In this document: in pieces, positions 36,301-46,900 of the stretch
Position numbering within the stretch: position 1 is the first letter of the stretch
How the letters are laid out: every line of letters begins with the position of its first letter
Source: Diadophis punctatus similis
Lineage: Eukaryota > Chordata > Lepidosauria > Squamata > Dipsadidae
Assembly (NCBI GenBank): GCA_023053685.1
Contig: JALIGW010000001.1
Span: 50,077,859-50,141,858 of the forward strand
Length of the DNA: 64,000 nt
Reading direction: 5' to 3'
Program-made: the position numbers and the translations under genes
Notes under the pieces: model-generated
Database searches by the model: none
Seen by the model: the letters and a program-made list of their open reading frames with translations, nothing else
What the model was told of the DNA's origin: nothing

Positions 36301-39300
36301 TATCTCACGCCTTTGCATAAATTGGAGTATTGCTTGTTTCTTTAAAAAAAATCTCTGTTTTTCTCAGTGTGGCACTTATGAACCACAGTTGTTGCCCCAA
36401 TGTGATTGTTACCTATAAAGGGACAGTGGCTGAAGTCAGAGCAGTTCAAGAGATTGAAGCAGGAGATGAGGTAACTGAGTATATGCAATTTTTATCTGCT
36501 TATATGGAATATATAACAAATAGGTTGCAAAGGGAAAGGCCAAATGTATTGCTGAAATAAATAGTATCAAGTTTATGGTATCTCATTCGCTTAATCTGGT
36601 TTCTAGTTTTAAAGTACAGCTAGAAGATAAGTGAGTTTAAATTTCGAGGAATACAAAAAAGAATAATAGAGCTGGAAGGAACCTTGGGGTTCTTCTAATC
36701 CAACTCCTTGCCTAAGCTGGAGACCCTATACCAGCGGTTCCCAACCTGGGGGTCGCGACCCCTTTGGGGATCAAATGACCATTTCCCAGGGGTTGCCCCG
36801 ACATCCTCAGCTCCCCCCCCCACTGCCACAAGCCTGGCCGTATCACGCCCCACAACCCGCGCCCCCACCGCGACCCACCCTGTCACCGCCATTTGGGTTC
36901 TTTTACCCTCTACGCATGCGCAGAATGCTTTGCGCATGTGCAGAGGGTAAAAGAACCCAAATGGCGGTGGCGGGATGGGTTGCGGTGGGGGTGTGGGGGC
37001 GGGGCGTGTCGCGGCATTACGAAGGTTGGGAACCGCTGCCCTATACCATTTCGGACAAATGGCTATCCAATGTCTTCTTAAAAATCTCCAGTGATGGAGC
37101 ACTCACAACTTCTGGAAGCAAGCTTTCCCACTGATTAATTTTTCTCATTGACAGGAAATATCTCCTTGGTTCTAGGTTGGATCTGTCCTTAATAAGTTTC
37201 CATCTGTTACTTTTTATTGTGCTCTGAGGTGCTTTGAAGAATAGATAGACCCCCCCTCTTCTCTGTGACCACCCCTTAGATATTGGAAGACTGCTATCAT
37301 GTCATTCCTAGTCCTTCTCTTCATTAGACTAATGATACCCAGTTCCTAGAACTGCTCATCATATGTTTTAGCCTCAAGCTCCCTTGTCATCTTTGTTGCT
37401 CTTCTCTGGACTCTTTTGAGACTCTTCTAGAGTCTCAATATCTTTTTGTATCACAGTGACCAAAATTGGACACAATATTCCAAGTGTGGTCTTACCAGTG
37501 CAGTATATAATGGTATTAACACTTCACATGATCTTAATATTATCCCTCTGTTGATGCAACCTAGAACTGCATTGGCTTTTTTGGCAGCTACAGCACACTG
37601 CTGGCTGATACTTAGATGGTTGTTCACTAGGACTCCTACTGTTACTACTGGTAACCCAGGTACCACCTATTCTATATCTGTGCATTTGGTTTTTCTTGCC
37701 TAAGGATAAGATCTTACTTTTCTTGTCACTGAATTGCATTTTGTTGGATAGGGCCCAGTGTTCAAGTCTGTCAAGATCCTTGTGGATCTTGAGCCTATCT
37801 TCTCAAGTGTTGTCCATTCTCTCCAGCTTACTCCACTGCATGCTTCGCTCCATGTAGATGTAGTTCCATCTTTATCTTTAGAGATTTGATTGACTGTGGT
37901 TATTTTCAGTGTGCTGCCTAAAATGGTAATCTCAGTTCTTTTCTCCCACGTCTCTCCCTGAATCGTAAATTAAAAAACATGTACTTTTTGTCTCCAATCT
38001 TCAATATGATTGGATAGCCACTGCTAAGAGAGGGACATTTTGGCTAAGTGCAGTTTAACCAAAAGAAGACATTGTGGAGTTGCTGGATTCATTAGCAAAG
38101 AATATGTGATTAAGTGGGCATACAGTTGCTCTCCAGCACAGATGCTTTTCAGAATTTTATTGCTGCAAAACTTGGACTAAATTTTACTTGCTAATTCAAG
38201 CACCTAAATGTAAAGAACAGATAAATAACAGGATAAATAGACAAATAGGCACCTTCTCATATGAAGAAGTATTTTAGGAACGTAACTTCTCACTTCCTGC
38301 ATATTCATCTTCATCTGAGTTTGCCATGACAATGGTGCTAGAAACTCTTCACTGCATTCCTGACTACTATGGGGTTATTCAGGAAGACCCTGATCTCTTT
38401 GGATGCCTGCCTTATATCTGTTTTGGAGACAAAAGGGCTGTAGAGGAAAAGTTTTAACAGGTCAAATGGAGAGAATGTTGATTGAACTTCTGGAAAAGAT
38501 TCTTAAGTAGAGTTAAACTCTAACTCATTAATCTTTGGTGGTATGGCCTATGCCTCCATCTTCTGGCTCAATGTGATTATTGCATGAGAAACCTGTCAAA
38601 AAAATCCCACTGTGTGGGGAAGGGGAGTACACATGTTTAAATTGGCTTTCATATTTTGTGCCTGGAAAAAGCAATTGAGATACACTCACTGTAGAATAAA
38701 AACAAGCAACTGTTAACTAACATCATCTCCTTAAGCATGCTGTGAGAAAGTGAAGGACACAAAGAAGAGCAGGCAGAATGAACAATTTGCATCTGTGGTG
38801 GAGCAGTTAGATATTTGCCTTTCCTTCTTGGTTGTATCACATTTTATTTTAGGTGAGAGATTCAAAATGGGACTAAGGCCATTTTAATTTTCTTTTTCTT
38901 ATATGTGAATGTATTTTTAATTATGAAACTTTTAGAAAAAAAATATAGGTACTTTATAACTGACTATGATAATAGAAATAAGCAAAAGACCTCGACATCC
39001 TATTTTATATATGGAAGAAACTAAAGAAAAAAAGAGAAGGCTAAATTAAGATGTGCAACTTTCATTTGTTTGGCTGTATTTGTCCACAAATGGCTTTTGG
39101 TGGTCATTTGATTTTATCCTTCTATAAAGCAGTGCCCCAAAATATGTTCTAGCAATGCTATTTATTTAAACAATCAAGTTGGGATTGCTTAGTACAGCAT
39201 TCACTCCTAGGGTTTGTTTGTTTATATTTATTAGATTTTTATTCAACCTTTATTATTTTATAAGTAACTCAAGGGAGTGAACATACTTAATACTCATTCT

Positions 39301-40934
39301 TCCTCCTATTTTCCCCAAAACAATCCTGTGAGTTGACATTGGGCTGAGAGAGGGACTGGCTCAAAATCACCCAGCCAGGTTTCATGCCTAAAGTGGGACT
39401 AGAACTCATAGTCTCCTGGTTTTTAGGCCAGCACCTTAACCACTATACTAAACTGGACAGTCTGGCTCTCCTTATGTCTGTTAATCCAGTAACAAACTCT
39501 AGTTAGGAAGTTTGATTTTCTTGGGTCCATTGAATCTTTTTGTTTGTTTACTTATTTACATGAAGGGGAGAAACATACATTGGCTGGAAGTTTACTATGT
39601 CCTGAAGTTTTGAAAAATAATTGTCATTGGAGTTTCATATGCATAGCATGTACAGCAGGTTTAGTATAAGATGGACTATATTAAAATCTGTGTGCTGTGT
39701 GCTGTTAGACAATTGTCACCTTACTTTTCTCAGATTTTTACCAGTTACATTGACTTATTGTATCCAACAGAAGATAGGAATGATCGATTAAAAGATTCCT
39801 ATTTCTTTACCTGTGATTGCAGGGAATGTTTTACTAAAGAAAAGGTAAGCCAGTTTAAACATTTAATTATATGCTTTATTACTTAGATTGCTAGACTGAC
39901 TACGATCGCAACACTATTCTTATATATCTAGCATTTTTATAGTGCCTGCAGTTCTTGAGATCCCCCCCCCCAAACAGACTTGGGATTTTTGAGGTCAGCT
40001 AGAGCGAAGGAGAGATTGAAACCCAAGTTAAGTTTCCATTTCATATTTTCTGCCTGCTCCCCTTTCTACTCTATCTTAACCACAACACTTATTTCTATTA
40101 CCATGCAATGCCCTTTTCCAAAAGCATTCCATAATTCAGATCAGGTAGGTGAAATGTACAATCAGGTAGGTGAAATGTACAGAAGCCAAAGGTACAAGGG
40201 TCATGGATCCCTCACCCCAGCCATGGGGGGATTTATGAATTAAAACCAGAAGCTACTCTCTTACTTTCTCAGCAACTTTCATCTTATAGATGGAATTGTA
40301 GCCTTCCAATCAAGTCAGATCTCATTTTGAAATCGAATGAATTTTAACTTGCTTTGTCAGTCTTCTGTAATCCAGGGCCTTCCAGATCTCCCCACGATCA
40401 CAGTAGCTAGCCCATGGCTTTCAGTTTGATAGAAATTAGCCAATACATCCAGAAGGAACCAAGTTTTAAGATGCCTTACGTATTTTGATCAGTTTAGTTA
40501 CTGCCAGTTTGCCTGTGGATCTGCTTTTTGTTTTTGAAATAGCCTTTGTAACTTTCTTATAAATCTTCCCTCAGGACAAAGATAAACTGGAAATCCGTAA
40601 ACTGAATGAGCCTCTGTCTACGGAGGCTGTGCGAGATATGATCAGATATGCCAGAAATGTGATTGAGGAATTCAGGCGGGCCAAACATTACAAATATATC
40701 CTTTGGTGTTATCTTTCTTGTGTCCATTTCTGCAAAGCTGAAATTTCAGTTCTATTTAGCAGTCTCACTTGTTGAGGCATATCCAAAAAATGATTTCCCA
40801 CAAACTTGGGTTGCAGCTCTCAAATAGAAACTGCATTGTTAAGCCATCCTAATTCATGGTTCCTGGACTAAGGTACAGATTAGTACAGTTGTTCTTTGAA
40901 TGTTGTAATATACTTCCCAGCTCAAAAAGTTTAT

Positions 40935-40997
<63 letters not shown>

Positions 40998-43900
40998 CAT
41001 TTTTTGCTGATAAATGAAAATAAAGGCAGACTATGTATGTATGTATGTATGTATGTATGTATGTATGTATGTATGTATGTATGTACTGTATGTACTGTAT
41101 TTTTCGGAGTATAAGACGCACCTTTTTATTCCCAAAAAGAGGGTGAAAACTTGGGTGCGTCTTATACACCATATGTAGCCCCACCCAGCCACCCCCACCC
41201 TTTGGCTTCTGCCTCCCAGCAATTTACCTCCTTGCAGCAAATAGCACAGCCTGATTAGCACAAGCAAGTAATTATCAGCCTCCCGACTCTCAGCTGAGAG
41301 GCTGCAGGCCGGCTGGCCACGTGCTAAAATGAAAGCGAAACTAGCTGCAAGGAGGCAAATTGCTGGGAGCTAGAGCTAAAGGCAGAGGCAGAATTTTATT
41401 TTCTTGTGCTAATGAGTGCTGAAACTAGATGCAAGGAGGTAAGTCAGTAACTATAAATGTCTATAGAATGTTCAAATTATTACACTTATTTTTTTAAAGA
41501 CTGCTTTATTATTGTTCTAGACAACTTAACAAAATGAAGAAGCTTTTTAAAATAAATGCTTAATCTGAAGAGGCCCAGTGCTATTGTATCTTCTTTTAAA
41601 TAGCAGAGAATAACTATACTTCCAGAAAGCCACATCAATTTTAAAGATCTGTAAAAGTGTAATCTGAAATGTAACAGTGTCCTGTTTAGTATTAAGATAA
41701 GGCAGCTGAGTTAAACCCTGACTTAGTCATGTTTGGAGTAGATCTATTTAAATAATTGGGAGGAGTTAGTGTGACTACATTTAAGAAAACTTTCTGGCAT
41801 TAATATACTGCCATAATGTACATTTCTCCAATTCTTTGCTATTTCTATGGGTCAGGCACACATGCACAGAAATACACAGCAAACAGTGTATATCATCTGT
41901 ACTGTTTGCTGTTTGTTGGGAGGCAAATTGCTGGGAGGCAGAGGCAGATCCCCCCCCCTTGTTTTCCTCCCCCAAAACTAAAGTGCATCTTATACTCCGT
42001 TGCGTCTTATACTCCGAAAAATACGGTATGTATACATCATGCCTATTTGAACCACAATTTGAACATTTAAGCTAATATATGAGGTGTATTATGAATAAGC
42101 TTGGTGAAAATGTTGATTAATGCTCATACAAGCTAAAAAAATTTACAGATCAGTATTGGAAACAGGATGGGGCTGTCATAAGACATAAGACAAACTGAGG
42201 TGGATTGGAAATAGGGTGCTGTTTTCATCCATCCTTATTGAAAGCATCCTCCATCTCCCTGGGATGAAGACAAGCAAGAGAGAAAATATTTGGTATCATC
42301 AAAATCCTACTGTCTATCTACTATCAGCTTCACGTTGTTTTGTGTAGATTTTAAACAACATGCAAAGATGAACTGAAACTATGCGGCACCTCAAAGGCCA
42401 AATGTCATATGAAGCCATCATCACCATAATTCCTCTAGTCTAGGGCTTTAGAGAAGACCCTAACTAGGAGCAGTGGTGGGTTCCTACTGGTGCGGTCCAC
42501 TCTATAGCACCGGTAGCGGCCCGCTGGTGACGTCACAGTACTGGTGACGTCACCAGTTTAAATTTTTTTTAAATTTTCTTCTGCGCATGCCCAGAAGCTG
42601 AGCTTCCGGCACTGCGCATGTGCTGCCTTCCTACCCCACAGTGAGTCCAAGCAGGGGAGGATGGCTGAGGGAGCGCGTGAGACGCTGAAAGAACGGACGG
42701 CAGGAGCTCTTTCCATTCCCCTCCCTTCAGCAGTCCGAGAAGCCACGAACCTGCGGTGATGGTCCTAGGCATTTTCGCACGTTTGAGGCTTCTCAAGCTG
42801 CTGAGGGGAAGGGGAATGGGCAGCAGGACCTATCTCAGTTCCCCTCCCTTCAGCAGTCCGAGAAGCCACGCCCACCCGGTCACATGGCTGGCAAGCCACG
42901 CCCACCCGGTCACATGGCTGGCAAGCCACACCCACAAAATAAGCCACGCCCACAGAGTGGTAGTAAAAAAAATTAGGAACCCGCCCCTGACTAGGAGGCT
43001 ACATATTTACAATTAATAATCTCTTTCAATGCTAGTCTGTAAGAACAAAAAGCAAGAAGATGCAGAGTATGCATCCTTGTAGTTTCAGCTGAGGCAGTAA
43101 TGATGGGACATAATATTCAGAAACCTAACCTGGAAAATATTGTTTTCATTTGTCATGTACCTTAACTCTTGGCTTACCCCCAGGTGAACTGCAGGAGATT
43201 TGTGAGCTCAGTCTGGACAAGATGGGTTCTGTGTTTGCAGAGAGTAATGTTTACATGTTGCATATGATGTATCAGGCCATGGGAGTTTGTCTGTACATAC
43301 AAGACTGGGAAGGTGCTTTGCGCTACGGGCAGAAGATTATTAAACCATATAGGTACCTGACTTTTCCTCTTGCAATTTGTATAATATAGTACATTGAAAT
43401 ATCTGTAAAGAAATACATCTAACTGAAAACACCGTTGGCTTTCCTTTCAATGAGCAAAGAAACAAATATCATTCCTAAATATTTTGGTGTGCATGTGCCA
43501 GTATAAAATTACCTAAAACAATTACCGTATTTTTTGGAGTATAAGACGCACCTTTTTCCTCCCTAAAAGTGGCTGAAAATTTGGGTGCGTCATATACTCT
43601 GAACATAGCTTTTTCAAAGCTTTTTTTCCAGCCCTAACTAGGTGCTAACGATCTTCCCAGCTCTTACCTTGTAGGCTCTTTCATTGTTACTCTCTCCGAA
43701 GAATGTTTTTCCAGCCCTAAGTCTTTGCAGGGTTTCATTGCTCTAATTGTTCCGAATAAGTTTTTTTCTAGCCCTAACCAGGTGCTAACGATCTTCCCAG
43801 CTCTTATTGGCTTGCACACTCTTTCATTGTTACTCTCTCCAAAGAAGGTTTTTTAAGTCCTAACCAGGGGATAAAATAATGTGCTGAAGCTGACCAGACT

Positions 43901-46900
43901 AAGGACGCTAGCTAGATGAATATCTGGTAGGCAGATTCCCCCCCCCCTATTTTCCTCCCCAAAAACTAAGGTGCGTCTTATACTCCGGTGCGTCTTATGC
44001 TCCGAAAAATACGGTACCCAAAAAAACATAAGCCTGTTTATGATGACAATCAGTTGTCTTGAGGCAACAACTTTTAATTACTTTACATTGATGTTTGGAT
44101 AAATATATGTATATATAACAAACAAATTTCTCTGGAAGATTAGATGAAAAGTTCTAGAGAAAAAACTAGTAAGGTGGGAAGAGAACTATGGATGTTGACT
44201 GTATAAACAAATCCAGTGTGACTGAAATTTTATAAAGCACCCTATCTCTAAGGCCCATCAAGTGGTAGGCTCTGATAAAAATATTTTCTTGGATCTGTGG
44301 CCTCTTCTATCATTAGAGATCTCAAGTTTTATGTTCCTGTTTCTCTTCTTCTGTTGGCCAATCTTCCCAGTGTCTCATGTTGTGATTATGACTGGTTGGT
44401 ATTCTGACCTCTTGCTTTCATTACCTAAAGAGTCATGAAATTAAGAACATTCATGGATTTAATTTGATGTCACAAAACATGAAGCAGATTTTGCCCAGAA
44501 AACTGAATGCTAGGATAGCTATGCGTTTAAGCACCATATAAGTTATCAATCTCGGAGATTTTCCTACCCAATATATCCTTCATGAGGAGGACAATAACTC
44601 ATATACATGCTTTACATGGAAAAGGTCACGGGTTCATTTGTCAGCATTTCTAGTTATGGCTGGAAACACTGTTGTAGCAACTGAATTGTTGCTGTACTGT
44701 AATATCAAGACACAGCTACGGGGTCCAATGGCCCCTCTTCATATAAGACAGCTTTCTTTGATCCTATGTTCCCAACATTTTTCTCCCCAGTATGCCTGTT
44801 CCTCTTGCTCCCCTCCAGCAATGCTACTGTAACTGGTTGGTCTTCTATTTTGCTCATGACAGTTAGGAATGGACAAAATTCAACAGAGTTTTAGGAGAAG
44901 AGGAAGGCAGGTTCTTGTGGCAGACTTCTGGCCTACAGGAGGTACTTCAGTAGGCCTCTCGAGGCATTTGGTTTGGAAAAAGATTCCATTGGCTTGGATT
45001 TTAAAGAGCCACTGAGGTATATGGGCACTTCTGTATCACACAGATAGGCCGTTCAATTGCCTCCAGTGCTTTGGAATACAGCTATCATAGTCTGCAGCCA
45101 TTATGAACAAAAGGAAAGGGTTGTGGGAGTTCCTGTCCAAAATCTACAGGACCAGCTCACCTTCTGTATGGGAAGAACCAGTATTTCTTTGAAATGGCAG
45201 ATTTTTACAGGGCTGGTGGCTTCTTAGATATTTTAGTTTTAAGGCTATAAACAAGATTGTTCTTAAAAGGCTACATTTTGTAGCCTATTGTCAGAGAAGC
45301 ATTATCGCCAGCCTTGTAAACCTCAGGATTGTATATATGGCTGTGTGAGCCAGCAATCAGTAGGTTCCTTGATAAATTATCTTAGAGCATAATTTCCCCC
45401 CTAGCTGGGAATACAGCTCTTTTCCTTTGAATCAGATGCCAGTGTGAAGTCATAGATCAGCTGGCGGGGAGTGGTGATAGGGAAAGCACAAGAGCACACA
45501 CTTCCCCTGAGGCCACAATCAGATTTATCACCCCTGATCCTTGTGTAGCTTTTATGGGCTTGGAGCCTAATTTCCTAAACTGGTTTAGGTTGGCTAAAAA
45601 AACTACTAAGGGTCTGGTGTACTAATACTTTAGCTCTTGGATTGCCTCCTCCCAGAATGGCTATCTGTAAAAAAATGTAAAAAAATAATAATCTTGATCT
45701 CTTGAGCATCAGTTGACTAAAGTTCCTTCCATGGGAATATTGTGAAACATCCACTGTCTCTAAAACAAATCTTTGTCCTCATGGTCAAGTTAAGGCAGGG
45801 CTGTGATAGATACCTCTTGGATATCTAAGAAATCACACTCCTTTATAAGCAAATGTGTGTTTATGTTTTGCAGTAAGCACTATCCTTCTTACTCCCTCAA
45901 TGTGGCATCCATGTGGCTGAAGCTGGGAAGACTTTACATGGGCTTGGAAAGCAGATCAGCTGGTGTGAAGGCTCTCAAAAAGGTATACTCACTGTCTTTG
46001 CAGAATATTGGAGTTAGTTTAATTTGAACCTTCATGTTGTCACATATAAATTTAGGAATATCTGTTCATTCCAAAGGGCTTTGCATTATAATGTTCTTTG
46101 TTGTGAATTCCTACTTGGAAGTTAGCCTCCTTGATTTTAATGGGATTTATTCCCTATTAAATGTATATAGGATCATACATTCAACTTTTGCCTGCCACCG
46201 AAAGAGTAAAATAAAAGGTGTCCCCCCCCCCAACCAAAATAATTATTTTTAAAACAAATGATTCTAAAGATTTCGCAAGTGTATTTCTCGTGGTTGCTCC
46301 AACTCTTCAGTTCAGATAGTAGGAAGAGAGAGCTGAGTTTAAGTCATGCTTGTGGGTTTTCCAACAAGATCCCTCACTGAAACGTTGTTCTGAGTTTTCA
46401 TGCTTTTGTGTACAGTCAGGAGTTGTTCAGAAACTGAATGTTCTTGGCTGTGGTCAAAGCTGACATATGGTACCAAGCAGATTGCATTTCAGTAGCTAGT
46501 TTGAATGTTAGTGCATATGGTAGTCAAAATATTTTTTTGTCTGTGGCTTCACAAAAAACCATGTGCGAACAATAGGCACAGATTTTGCTTCCATTTTCTC
46601 ATTTTGAAGGACTCATTTTGCTTCTGTGGGGGCAATTGCTGGGGATGCCTTCTAGTGGGTCAGCATCCAGTCAGGAATGGTAGAAGCTCTCTAGAAACTA
46701 GACAAAAGATGAAAAGGAAGCTGGAGTTCTCGGTATACAAGGCTTAATGGGAGAAACTACTACAGAAAGCAGCTTACATAAATCATACGCCAGTCTTAAT
46801 TCAAGAGGACAGCTCATCTAAAATAAGTTGATGATTCACGTGGGATGAAGGATGTTTATTCCCTGATTTTTGATACGTTGCGTGATTCCACCTAAATTGA

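Larger units (their letters stand above)
27685..36367 (+). other. SMYD2 intron 6, host of the DIRS element
   Basis: An 8.7-kb GT-AG intron; about 5.5 kb of it is the DIRS element and about 0.7 kb a solo LTR. Without these it would be near 2.5 kb. Bases 27700-28610 and 36050-36360 hold nothing recognised. Confidence 0.85.
36471..39733 (+). other. SMYD2 intron 7
   Basis: A 3.3-kb GT-AG intron holding a CR1 with a nested hAT element and a SINE. I recognise nothing in 37830-39215. Confidence 0.85.
40696..43177 (+). other. SMYD2 intron 9, U12-type AT-AC intron
   Basis: The 5' end is ATATCCTTT (40696-40704), the exact U12 consensus. The 3' end is GGCTTAC at 43171-43177, with the branch-site match TACCTTAAC at 43158-43166, about 12 nt upstream of the AC. 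Splicing at these sites gives ...[14 protein letters not shown], matching human SPSELLEICEL. The intron is removed by the minor spliceosome. It contains microsatellites, a TA-flanked MITE and a hAT element. Confidence 0.93.

Noticed and set aside
43181..43190. GT-AG acceptor CCCCAG at 43178-43183 for intron 9
   Set aside because: It would remove the conserved Ser-Pro and leaves the ATATCCTTT donor unexplained. The AC at 43176-43177 restores the protein and pairs with the branch site.
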